64,000 nt of DNA from Betaproteobacteria bacterium. GTDB lineage: Bacteria; Pseudomonadota; Gammaproteobacteria; Burkholderiales; Rhodocyclaceae. Both the position numbers and the translations under genes were made by a program. The stretch spans positions 1,571,001-1,635,000 of the forward strand of contig JADJLT010000001.1 of the NCBI GenBank assembly GCA_016709965.1. Reading direction: 5' to 3'. Position 1 is the stretch's first letter; every line of letters begins with the position of its first letter. Of this stretch, positions 36,236-44,590 are shown one piece after another. Under the pieces are notes generated by a model. That model did no database searches, was not told where the DNA came from, and was given only the letters and a program-made list of their open reading frames with translations.

Positions 36236-36570
36236 CGCTGACGCAGGGTGGACAGAACGGTTTGTAGCACATCGAGATCAACCCGGCCGCGCACCGAGAC
36301 TCGGGCACGGGAAAACTGGATGTCGATGCTGCCTTCCTGCGCACTCGGTGCATCCGGCATGGATGCCAGCTCCGGGGTGATCGTCACCGGCAGCATTTGG
36401 GGTTGAGTAACCCCTGCCTTCGTCGCCAACAATTGACGCCGCCATTTATGAAGTTGATTGGCGTTGATCCCGTGGGCCATTGCCACCCCAGCAATCGATG
36501 CCCCGGGCTGATCGCTGGCTTCTACTGCGCGTTGCTTGAATTCGAGGCTGTGCGTCCGTCGGGTGCCCAT
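36232..36570 (-). CDS. tnpA: IS66 TnpA accessory protein
   Basis: 112 residues with the IS3/IS66 OrfA-type helix-turn-helix (RTHSLEFKQRAVEASDQPGA, then SIAGVAMAHGINANQLHKWR). Typical length for the first gene of IS66 elements. Coupled by a 4-base overlap to the fused TnpB-TnpC frame. Confidence 0.9.
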   Translation of the reverse strand: MGTRRTHSLEFKQRAVEASDQPGASIAGVAMAHGINANQLHKWRRQLLATKAGVTQPQMLPVTITPELASMPDAPSAQEGSIDIQFSRARVSVRGRVDLDVLQTVLSTLRQR

Positions 36571-36671
36571 ATCGTGTCCGCTAAAAAATTGGCGGACACC
36601 AGCAAGCGTCCGCCAGCCAAGCTTCTACGATCTAAAACTTCAAAAACAGACGGTCATGGCCGGACGGTTAC

Positions 36672-36679
36672 TTACGGAC
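36672..36679. repeat. Target-site duplication, right copy
   Basis: TTACGGAC, directly after the right IS66 end; identical to 35116-35123. Confidence 0.95.
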
Positions 36680-37625
36680 TCGACTTGCAGGCGGAACATG
36701 AGGCACCCAATCGCGGTCGTGCACGAAGTGGAAGTGATGTCCCCGATGCTCTCTTTCGAACGCCGCCACCCACGCCTGGCTCCCAACTCTCGGGGCCCCC
36801 ACAGTCAAGAGTCGCACCTCTTGGGACAAGTTCAACTGTGAGGACAGCTTTCGGTAGATCGAGAAGCAGAGCGCGGCGATTGATCCTCCCAACGAGTGAC
36901 CAACGAATATCACGTGCTTCTTAGAGGCGAGATCATCGCGCCCCTCGTTGAGCGCTTTAGAGCCCTTCAAGGGGACAGGTCCAATACGAACAAGACTCTC
37001 GAGGAAGCCGCTCTCCCATGCAGCCATAAATAACGTCACGAACATCGCACTCAGCAAGGTGGTCGCAAGCACCCAGCCCATGCCTAGACAAGACCAATGA
37101 GCCGCGAAAAAACCGACGACCCCTCCCAATAAAAACAGTGCCGCGTGCCGCCAGCGACGGCGAGAGAACACTCCGTCGAAGTCGGCGCTTTCACCCTTCT
37201 CACCGAGAAACGGACTGATGAGCAGGTCGCAGTCGTACCACAAACGCGAGGCTGCCCGTGCAAAGCCTTGGTGGACTTCGCCCGGAAGCACCTGCTGAAA
37301 TGCCCCACCTTGATGTGTGATCTTGGCTGCCCCCACTAGGTCGTCGTCAAGCACCAAGTGACGGATTGTGACCGCTTGAAGGTTGGTTAAGATTAGATTG
37401 GCGCAGTTGTCCGTGCCGCGAAAGACAACATAGGCTGTGTCTTCGGATAAGTAGATTCGGGCCAAAATACTGCCACGCAACTTTGATTCTTTGATCTCAA
37501 TTCGCTGCTTCAGTTGGACGTTCGGCACGTGCTCTTTGATTTCGTCCTCGGGATCGTAGCTCTCAATGCAGAGGTCGAGCGCAGTTTCAAGAACAACTTG
37601 GTCTAGCCAAGCGGGCAACGGCGCA

Positions 37626-38651
37626 TCACTTTGGGTCATTGTCGGGAGCAAACGCTGAGTTGATCAGACTGCAAGACAGCGCCTGCATAGAATGACTTCC
37701 GACGGTGTCACCAGAATCCAAATAGTTGAATCGAATTTCCCATATCGCGGGTTTCTCAGCTTTGGGGGTAACCACGTACCCGATTAATCGCCGCGGATAC
37801 GCCAAGATCTCACCGTGTTCAAAGATTCGATGGATGTGAAGCTTCTCAGCGTTGGCGTCTCGAATGACCGTATCCCGCACACTTGACCAGCCTGTGACAG
37901 GGGAGGGGTTGAACGCAAAGACCTGTGACACGCGCGGGACGGGTTTGCCATCAGAGGTTAGCGGAGCGACAGAATACGCAAAGTGCTGCGCAAGGCCTCC
38001 TCCTAAGGAGTGGCCGGTGGCGTAAATCTTGACGTCAAGGTCGGGATACTGGTTAGCAAGCTCATCGACGAATAGCTCCGCAAATTTGGTCGAGATGTCA
38101 CTGTACTGGTCGTTGAACCCTGGAAAAAACCGCGAAATCCGCACCCATCGAAAGTTTGCGAGCCAATCAACCAAGCTCGTAAATTCGGTTCCACGCATTA
38201 CAACAACGACCGACCGGTCGGAATCATTGCTCCAGACTTCTAGGTACAGGCCGTGCCTAGCCGCGAATTCGACGAAGTCCACGTTCGGAAAGGCAGTCCA
38301 CCGCCGCCAGCGTTTGCTCCATCCTATCGCTGCCTCAGGACAGCATTTGGCAATGGAGGCCTCGATATCAGGTGGCTCCCTGATAGTCTTCGAGTCATCG
38401 AGGTAGACCGCATCGCTGAGGACAGCGTATTGCCAATACTGGCGAGCGAGCTCGCGTTGATCACCGTCCCGATAGCAAAACGTTCCCGGGACCCGCACGT
38501 ATGCCTGGCTACTGGTCTGCCCAAACATCGCGAGGCAGTGCTCCTCATGTCCGACGCTCGGTACGAAGACGGCATCGTCGCCTGCCCCCGCCGTGTTGCC
38601 TAAAATGGCCGCGATGCTAACGCCGATACTGGTGATGATTCTTCTAGACAT
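37626..38651 (-). CDS. Secreted class 3 lipase-type hydrolase
   Basis: 341 residues with a signal peptide (MSRRIITSIGVSIAAILG, cleavage near AGA). The alpha/beta-hydrolase nucleophile is in YATGHSLGGGLAQHFAY (near residue 214), with an acidic region around FNPSPVTG. An oxyanion-side motif, VVVVMRGTEFTSLVDW, precedes it as in class 3 lipases. Substrate could be a lipid or other ester. Its 3' end overlaps the start of the IS-interrupted lipase gene, so the two formed one operon. Low-GC neighbourhood. Confidence 0.82.
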   Translation of the reverse strand: MSRRIITSIGVSIAAILGNTAGAGDDAVFVPSVGHEEHCLAMFGQTSSQAYVRVPGTFCYRDGDQRELARQYWQYAVLSDAVYLDDSKTIREPPDIEASIAKCCPEAAIGWSKRWRRWTAFPNVDFVEFAARHGLYLEVWSNDSDRSVVVVMRGTEFTSLVDWLANFRWVRISRFFPGFNDQYSDISTKFAELFVDELANQYPDLDVKIYATGHSLGGGLAQHFAYSVAPLTSDGKPVPRVSQVFAFNPSPVTGWSSVRDTVIRDANAEKLHIHRIFEHGEILAYPRRLIGYVVTPKAEKPAIWEIRFNYLDSGDTVGSHSMQALSCSLINSAFAPDNDPK

Positions 38652-38840
38652 CTCGGCTCACCCTCCATCTCGCTCGTGCACAGAATTGCAGCGACGTAGC
38701 CACCTGGCAAGGAGACCAGGGCCTTCGATACTGCGACAGCATTTCCGACGACCCTGCCTCATGGCCTGCGCCAGTCGAAGATGAGAGCATCTCCTGCATG
38801 GAGCTCTGGAAGCCACCGCTCATCAACTGCACGCCATCGA

Positions 38841-40139
38841 TTAAAGGACAGCATCAATTTTGCATTCTTTAAGTCGGTTCCAGTCAACTACGTAACGACC
38901 AGCTTCCTGCTTAAAGCATCCACCAGGCCAAGAGGCCCAAGGAAATTCATGGTCTTCGTGCTTACAAATCTCTGATTCACATTTATCAAGGCGATCCAAC
39001 GCAGATTTATGAATCTTTAGTCGACCGTCATTGTATAAATATTCACCGTTTGTCAGATGCTTGACCAGATTACGCGACTGTCGATGATAGAGGAGCCCCC
39101 AAAAGAAACCATGTTCCGGGTCGTGGCTCGGTCCAAATTTATCCTCTCTTACCAGCACAGGGCTGTGCGATGGAAGAAGTCCAGTTCCTGAGAGGCTTCT
39201 TAACATCCAGTTTAGTGAAACACCGCTGAGCAAGCTGTCAGGATAGCCGCCTCCGACGTCTGCATGAGCACCCGCGAAATAAACCTCTTCTACTACGGTA
39301 TTGAGGTGATTTACCTTCGTCATCGTATCTGGAAATTGATCAATACCATTCTTTTGACAATCTTCCAGAAGGTGAGGCCAAGTCAATAAGATTGGTGTGA
39401 AGATTCGAGCACGGTCATCATCAATGGACATGGCGTGATAGGCTTTTTCAACATTGCAGAGTTGATCTCCATAGCGATAGTTAGGAGACTCAAACTCCTC
39501 TGTGTAATCCGGTATTCCGAGTGCTTCCACCGTATCCCATAGACCGAGAACTTTAATATGAACAGGGGTTGGATCCCGGTCACCAATAGAGTTCTGGCGG
39601 AAGACTTTCTGGATTCTTTCCCGACGACCTATCTGGTCACCTTTATAAGCGTCGTAAATGAGGACTGCGCGCTCCTCGTATATCTGTCTGAGCTCCGAAA
39701 GTCTTAGGTCATTGCTTGGTTTTGGGATGCCTGCGTAATAAAGTAGCGCAGCTAAAGCACGTGCCGAATAAGCACCCCGACTAAAGCCAAAGATATAGAT
39801 TTCATTATTTTCCCGATACTCCTCTTGTAGGAACGCGTACGCTTTACGCACTCGGTCGCCGAATCCCCAGCCCATCCCCATGCCAATCGCCTTCCCTTGC
39901 GCCCCAACACCTTCAATGTAAAAAGTAGCGATTGCTGGATTCGGTTGGAGACTTACAATCGAGTGCAACTTTCGGATATTGGTGTCGGACGATGGTTCAT
40001 TGGCTGTGCCATCAAAGAACACCGCAATTTTTCGCGGCCGCCCAGTATCAGACGAATTGAGGTGGCTGGGAACTGCGGCGCATGCGGTGAGCATTACGGC
40101 GCAGGAGATGCAAATAAAGAAAGACCAAATGATTCTCAT
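38841..40139 (-). CDS. DUF2235 (Tle1-like) hydrolase, lipoprotein
   Basis: 432 residues from the ATG at 40139, preceded by a strong AGGAGA; an upstream in-frame start was rejected because it lacks a signal. A lipoprotein signal (VMLTACAAV) predicts membrane anchoring. DUF2235 landmarks: KIAVFFDGTANEPSSDTNIR, YIFGFSRGAYSARALAAL with the GxSxG-type nucleophile, LGLWDTVEALGIPD, and GAHADVGGGYPDS supplying the acid. The family includes type VI secreted phospholipases (Tle1), but a lipobox and the lack of VgrG/immunity genes argue against a secreted effector here. Third hydrolase of the cluster. Confidence 0.82.
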   Translation of the reverse strand: MRIIWSFFICISCAVMLTACAAVPSHLNSSDTGRPRKIAVFFDGTANEPSSDTNIRKLHSIVSLQPNPAIATFYIEGVGAQGKAIGMGMGWGFGDRVRKAYAFLQEEYRENNEIYIFGFSRGAYSARALAALLYYAGIPKPSNDLRLSELRQIYEERAVLIYDAYKGDQIGRRERIQKVFRQNSIGDRDPTPVHIKVLGLWDTVEALGIPDYTEEFESPNYRYGDQLCNVEKAYHAMSIDDDRARIFTPILLTWPHLLEDCQKNGIDQFPDTMTKVNHLNTVVEEVYFAGAHADVGGGYPDSLLSGVSLNWMLRSLSGTGLLPSHSPVLVREDKFGPSHDPEHGFFWGLLYHRQSRNLVKHLTNGEYLYNDGRLKIHKSALDRLDKCESEICKHEDHEFPWASWPGGCFKQEAGRYVVDWNRLKECKIDAVL

Positions 40140-40374
40140 GGAAGTCTCCTTTTTTTTCAAATGACATATCCCTTGGTCTGAAGTGCAGTAGGTTATAGGG
40201 GGCCATTTCACTGACTTGCACTTGCCATAGTTTGGATGACAATCAAACGTCATGGAAAGTTCCGATATTTTTGTGCCTGGCCCCCTTACCAAGGCAGGGC
40301 GACAAATAAGACGCAGGCCAGATTATTTGGCTGTTAGATCGCTGAGTCATTCCAGTGTAGGTTAGGCAATTTTC

Positions 40375-40710
40375 ATGAAATATCCGGCAATACCTGCGTT
40401 GTTAGCTCTCCTGGTCGGGATTGCTGGGACGACAAGTGCCCAGCCGATGCCTTCGACGCCGCCGGTATTGCTGGCCGCCGGCGATCTTGCGGATTGCGGC
40501 CCCGGTGCTGCCCTGACTGAGAAGTTGCTTGCACGGCGGCCGGGTTTGATATTGGCAATTGGCGATTTAGCCTATCCCAACGGCAGTCACGCAGATTTCC
40601 AGCGTTGTTTTACGTCCACTTGGGGGCTAGCTGAGCGGCCGTTGACAGTTCATTGCGGTCGTCACTGTCAGCAAACCCACAGGCCGGTCATGGCCGAGAG
40701 CTCCTATTGA
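40375..40710 (+). pseudogene. Truncated secreted metallophosphatase N-terminus
   Basis: The first part (signal peptide MKYPAIPALLALLVGIAGTT, then LLAAGDLADCGPGAALTEKL and LAIGDLAYPNGSHADFQRCF) matches the metal-binding N-terminus of calcineurin-like acid phosphatases of about 300 residues. Homology stops after FTSTWG, near 40632; the remaining codons are unrelated. The rest of the gene is missing, so this is a broken copy ending near a recombinase gene. Confidence 0.7.
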
Positions 40711-40767
40711 TGATCCTGCCGGAAAGCGGTCGCACGTTTTAACGGTCCGGCCGCCGAGGACTGGAAA

Positions 40768-41382
40768 TTAAATTTCAGTCTGCTCCGAGATTTCTAGCGC
40801 GTCATCTACCTCGATCCCAAGGTATCGAACGGTACTCTCCAACTTGCTATGCCCGAGCAGAAGCTGAACCGCTCGCAGGTTCTTCGTCCTCTTGTAAATC
40901 AGCGTTGCCTTGGTTCGCCGCATGGTGTGCGTACCATAGACTGTCGAATCAAGTCCGACTGCAGCAACCCATTGATGGACGATCCGGGCGTACTGTCGGG
41001 TCGAAACATGGGGTGAATTGGATAGCCGGCTAGGGAACAGAAAATGTTCGGACTTCAGCGCCGCCTTCGTAATCCAGGCGGCAACAGCGCCCCTGGTTGG
41101 CTCTGTCAGTTCAAACTGCACTGGCCGTTGGGTTTTTCGTTGCACAACCATCGCTCTCGCGAGTATCTGGTTGCCGTGTGAGATATCCCGAACGCGCAAA
41201 TTCACAAGATCGCAGCCTCGCAGCTTGCTATCAATTGCCAGGTTGAACATAGCAAGGTCTCGAACCTGATGGGCGTTCTGTAGGTGAATTCGGATCGCCC
41301 AGATGTCCTTTGGCTTCAGCGGTGGCTTCTGGCCGACTAGCTTGCCTTTATTCCAAGGCTCCCGGTGTTGATCGGATTCCAT
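40768..41382 (-). CDS. Tyrosine recombinase (short integrase)
   Basis: 204 residues, consisting of little more than a catalytic domain. Active-site residues: Arg55 (SKLRGCDLVNL), His152 and Arg155 (THTMRRTKAT), His178 (LLGHSKLEST) and the nucleophile Tyr187 (VRYLGI). Lacks the usual N-terminal core-binding domain, so it may be a small family of its own or an N-terminally shortened integrase. Sits at the edge of the rearranged segment and may have promoted the rearrangements; that is inference. Confidence 0.85.
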   Translation of the reverse strand: MESDQHREPWNKGKLVGQKPPLKPKDIWAIRIHLQNAHQVRDLAMFNLAIDSKLRGCDLVNLRVRDISHGNQILARAMVVQRKTQRPVQFELTEPTRGAVAAWITKAALKSEHFLFPSRLSNSPHVSTRQYARIVHQWVAAVGLDSTVYGTHTMRRTKATLIYKRTKNLRAVQLLLGHSKLESTVRYLGIEVDDALEISEQTEI

Positions 41383-41633
41383 GTCAGACTCCTTCTCTTG
41401 TTGATCGGAGTTTGATTGTTATCCTGCGGGTCGAACGTCGGCTTACTGGCGAAGAATCCTACTCACCCTACCGGCCAAGAGCCGACCTTGGTGGCCTGAA
41501 ACTTGTGGACCCCTGGACGTCCGGTTACTGGCACCTTGCTGACGGGCAACTCGCTCCCATCTCGCGGTAAATCTGCGCCGGGTCGAGACCCAGCTATGTT
41601 CACTTGTCGTTGGCGTTGGAAATCGCTATGGCC

Positions 41634-43355
41634 CTACCGCCCCACATGCTCGGCAGAATCGACTGTTGTCGATGTCGCCGGTCTATCGCTTGTCTCCTGG
41701 TCGCCAGCGGGGGCCTTGAGCCGAGTGGGTTGCAACTCTCCCGCCGCTTCGAGGGCCGGATACGCGGTGGCGCATATGTGCGAATGGATACGCTTCAAGT
41801 CGCGCAAAATGTCGAGGTGAAGGGAACTCGTTTCCATGCTTTCCGGCCGACCTTCCCGTAGCCGCCCCATATGGTTCTCTGACGCGGCCATTTCAAGCTC
41901 TCGAATCTTCGTCTTCTCGTCGAGCAGTTGCCGGGCCGATTTCACATCGCCCGACAGGAAGATACTGAACGCCAATTTCAAATTGTCGATGATGATGCGG
42001 TGGAACTCCTCCAACTCCACTGCCCCTTCACGGGAAAACTGTAGCTGTCGCTTAATCTTCTTGTTGGCCAACTCCATCAGGTTCTTGTCGATGATGTCGC
42101 CGATATGTTCAAGGTTGATGGACAGAGTCATGATTTCCATGGCCCGCCGTCCTTCGCTCTCGTCCAGGCTATCCCGCGTCAGTTTCACCACATACAGCTT
42201 GATGGCTTCGTGAAGGCGGTCCACTGCATTGTCCCGCTGGGATACTTCGGCGACGAGCTTGCGATCATTGGTCATCAGGGCCGTCATGCCCTGCCGCAAC
42301 ATGGTCTCGACGAGGTCTCCCATGTGCAACGTCTCACGCGCGGCACAAGCGAGCGCGACGGAAGGCGTCTCGATCACGCTCTCATCCAGGTAGAGCGGCA
42401 CCGAGGGGTCCACTGCGCTCTTCTGGTCCGGCAGCAGGCGCTCCAGAAGGCGGGCGAGCCAATTCAACGGCAGGATGAACAGCAGCGCCATGACCACATT
42501 GAAAAAGGTATGGAAATCGGCCGCCAAGCGAACGGGGCTCGACTCGAGCACGCCAAGCGTCCTGACGATAGGATCGAGGAAAGGTAGAAAGATCAGGCAG
42601 CCGACTAGCCGATTGATCAGGTTGCCGACCGGCAGGCGACGATGGGCGGGGTTCCTGCTGGCAAGCCCTTCAAACAACGGGTTCAGCGCGCTGCCCAGAT
42701 TGGCCCCCAGCACTAATGCAAAGGCGGCCGCGGGCGTAACGAAATTCGAGTACGCGAGAGACATGGTCAGCAATACCGTGGCGACGCTGGAATGCGCTGC
42801 CCAGGTGAGGAGTGCGCCGATCAACAAGGTCAGCAGCGGTTCGCCAGTGATGGCCGCGAACAGTTCCTGCACCACCGGCGCATTCTCCGCAGGGGCCAGG
42901 CTGTCGAGGAGGATGTGGAGTGAAAGCAGCATCAGGCCGAGGCCGATGGCGACGCGGCCCAGATCGCGGATCAGCGTCTTGGCGCTACGCTTAAAGGCAA
43001 TGACCCCAGAGACCAGCAGGAGGGGCGCGACGGCGGACGAATCGAACGAGAGCAACTGAACGATGAGCGTGGTGCCCACGTTCGCGCCGAGCATGAGCGC
43101 GAGGGCCGGTACCAAGTCCACCATGCCGGAAGCAGAAAAAGACGCAAGCATCAGCGCTGTCGCCGTACTGCTCTGCAAGAGTGCGGTGACACCCAAGCCC
43201 GCTGCAAAAGCATGGAAGCGCGTTTTCAGGACGGCTCCCAACAGGCGCCTGATCCCGGCGCCGAAGGCCCGCACGATTCCACTGTGCACCATATGGAGCC
43301 CCCAAAGCAGGAGCGCCACGCCGCCTATCAGGTCCAGCAAGACTTTTATTCCCAT
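41634..43355 (-). CDS. Na+/phosphate cotransporter family protein with PhoU-like tail
   Basis: 573 residues from the ATG at 43355 with GGAGGA upstream; a longer frame to 43472 was rejected. Two Na/Pi_cotrans repeats with the paired signatures GVTALLQSSTATALMLASF and LLTWAAHSSVATVLLTMSL lie in about eight membrane spans. From about residue 340 a cytoplasmic PhoU-like helical domain follows (DNAVDRLHEAIKLYVVKLTR, INLEHIGDIIDKNLMELA). Family members such as NptA/YjbB move phosphate with sodium or export it. No pst/pho genes adjoin. Confidence 0.9.
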   Translation of the reverse strand: MGIKVLLDLIGGVALLLWGLHMVHSGIVRAFGAGIRRLLGAVLKTRFHAFAAGLGVTALLQSSTATALMLASFSASGMVDLVPALALMLGANVGTTLIVQLLSFDSSAVAPLLLVSGVIAFKRSAKTLIRDLGRVAIGLGLMLLSLHILLDSLAPAENAPVVQELFAAITGEPLLTLLIGALLTWAAHSSVATVLLTMSLAYSNFVTPAAAFALVLGANLGSALNPLFEGLASRNPAHRRLPVGNLINRLVGCLIFLPFLDPIVRTLGVLESSPVRLAADFHTFFNVVMALLFILPLNWLARLLERLLPDQKSAVDPSVPLYLDESVIETPSVALACAARETLHMGDLVETMLRQGMTALMTNDRKLVAEVSQRDNAVDRLHEAIKLYVVKLTRDSLDESEGRRAMEIMTLSINLEHIGDIIDKNLMELANKKIKRQLQFSREGAVELEEFHRIIIDNLKLAFSIFLSGDVKSARQLLDEKTKIRELEMAASENHMGRLREGRPESMETSSLHLDILRDLKRIHSHICATAYPALEAAGELQPTRLKAPAGDQETSDRPATSTTVDSAEHVGR

Positions 43356-43975
43356 CGTGTCCTCCAATCGAGCGACAGCAACGCGCTCTTCAGCAAAAAA
43401 GTGCTGACGGAGACATCTGCAAAGGGAACTCTTCAGCGAGGATTTCGCTTTATGTGGAGCCCATCTCGCCAAAGCAAGACGGGTAGGCAGTGTGCCTGCG
43501 TGATCTTGCGGCTAGTCGATGATCCGTCCTAATCGGTACCTGGCGCAGCACGTATCCATACAACGACTCGGACATGAAGATTCGAGGATCGTAGCATGGG
43601 GGGTACGATGAGATCAATTGTATTAGCCGTCTGGCTGCGTTTCTCGGCGCGCTCGAACCCGATCGATGAAAGTCGCGCAGCCTGGGTAATCGGCGTCACG
43701 TACGTACAGTGTTTGCCGAATGACTCTAATGTGTAGTGGAGCGGTCGGTCGTTATCTGGCTCGCATCAGGCAGAAATGGGCACCGAAGGGACGGTCGCCA
43801 AACAAAGAAGCTGCCGTTCGCAGCAACTTGCCACTGACCGGCCGGTATTCAGCTCATTGCTGACCCACACGAAGCAAGATGCCACCGGCGGCTATGGCCG
43901 ATATCCGGCCTGCCGCCGGAACGCTACCTGAGGTGTCTTTTGTGCCTCGCGATCACAGCGTGTACTACAACAGGC
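43356..43975. other. Intergenic region of 620 bp
   Basis: Holds the leader of the Na/Pi transporter gene (43356-43400). The remainder has no protein-like frame, element copy or recognisable RNA. Short GC-rich runs near 43780-43925 resemble decayed sequence. Confidence 0.4.
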
Positions 43976-44311
43976 TTATTCCTTAACGAGCCGAAGAACT
44001 GCCAACGAGCGAATAACAATTGCAAGGGCTTGCGAATGTGCGGAAGTCCCATCCCAAGTTTCCGCTAACGCCGCCATTAGTTCTTCGTTGGCGCGAACTG
44101 CTTCTATCGTAACGCCACCATCAAGGCGCTCAGCGTAAAGGCAAAGCTCCTCAAATAGCCTAGAAGGTCGCGTCAGATTTCCGGTAAGTAGCCGGCTTAT
44201 CTGTGGCTGACTGGCGCCGACAAATTTTGCGACTTCCGCTTGGGAAATGCAGTGCTGCCGGTAAATCTCCGCCGCGCGAAGCGAGCGAGCTTTCAGATCC
44301 GAATTGTTCAA
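43976..44311 (-). CDS. Small helix-turn-helix (XRE-like) regulator
   Basis: 111 residues. Helix-turn-helix at about 22-46: ISQAEVAKFVGASQPQISRL, followed by LTGNLTRPSRLFEELCLYAE. The C-terminal half is an uncharacterised helical region. No operon partner. An array of three 20-bp repeats lies 120-170 bp upstream, between it and rpoH, and could be its operator; that is inference. Confidence 0.72.
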   Translation of the reverse strand: MNNSDLKARSLRAAEIYRQHCISQAEVAKFVGASQPQISRLLTGNLTRPSRLFEELCLYAERLDGGVTIEAVRANEELMAALAETWDGTSAHSQALAIVIRSLAVLRLVKE

Positions 44312-44430
44312 TTTCTATTTTCCTAGTTTTTGTCCGTATCTCACTGAGCGTTCGAGAGAAACATATGTGGGCTATCGCACGGTATTGCCTAAAGCCTCTG
44401 GCTAGACTCTCTACAGCCACATAAGCAAAG

Positions 44431-44490
44431 TAGTTTTCGACTCTAATAACGAGTTTTCGACTTTATTAAGTAGTTTTCGACTTTAATTGG
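44431..44490. repeat. Three 20-bp direct repeats (iteron-like operator array)
   Basis: AGTTTTCGACT occurs three times with GTTTTCGA starting at 44433, 44453 and 44473, exactly 20 bp apart, separated by AT-rich spacers. The spacing of about two helical turns puts all copies on one DNA face. Located between the divergent regulator gene and rpoH. Confidence 0.85.
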
Positions 44491-44528
44491 TAGGAACATC
44501 AGCGTTTCCCCTAGAACCTCCTCTTGCA

Positions 44529-44555
44529 TTAGCACTCCTAGGCTGCGAGTGCTAA
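44529..44555. promoter_or_regulatory. CIRCE element (HrcA operator) upstream of rpoH
   Basis: TTAGCACTC, nine bases, GAGTGCTAA: a perfect match to the canonical CIRCE arms and spacing. It lies 36 bp before the rpoH start and overlaps a possible promoter (TTAGCA at 44529, TAAAAT at 44553, spacer 18). HrcA should repress rpoH here. Confidence 0.92.
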
Positions 44556-44590
44556 AATTAGTTTGTACCTTGTAGGAGGAAATTTACGCT

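Larger units (their letters stand above)
35124..36671 (-). mobile_element. Internally deleted IS66-family insertion sequence (1548 bp)
   Basis: Inverted ends begin GTAACCGTCCGG on both sides, followed by imperfect matches. Flanked by a perfect 8-bp duplication TTACGGAC. Contains tnpA and a tnpB-tnpC fusion in place of separate tnpB and tnpC; full IS66 elements are about 2.5 kb, so roughly 1 kb is missing. Inserted in the lipase gene. Confidence 0.93.
34854..37639 (-). pseudogene. Class 3 lipase-type hydrolase interrupted by an IS66 element
   Basis: The 5' part (37639 to 36672) and 3' part (35115 to 34854) form one frame when the IS (35124-36671) and one target copy are removed; from 37639 this gives about 409 residues. 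The seam reads SRVRNQFTRLARCGPVGIV. The nucleophile motif VGHSLGGSIAALC lies near residue 245 and VGAPRVGSQAW follows. Two membrane spans (RHAALFLLGGVVGFFAAHW, MGWVLATTLLSAMFVTLF) precede the catalytic part. As interrupted, the product ends RVRK after entering the IS, losing the last 92 residues. The start overlaps the preceding lipase gene. Confidence 0.88.

Noticed and set aside
38841..40139. DUF2235 protein as a type VI secretion effector
   Set aside because: It has a lipoprotein signal peptide and no VgrG, PAAR, chaperone or immunity gene nearby.
44431..44490. Possible CRISPR fragment
   Set aside because: Repeat cores are only about 11 bp and spacers about 9 bp with no cas genes; better read as an operator-type array.
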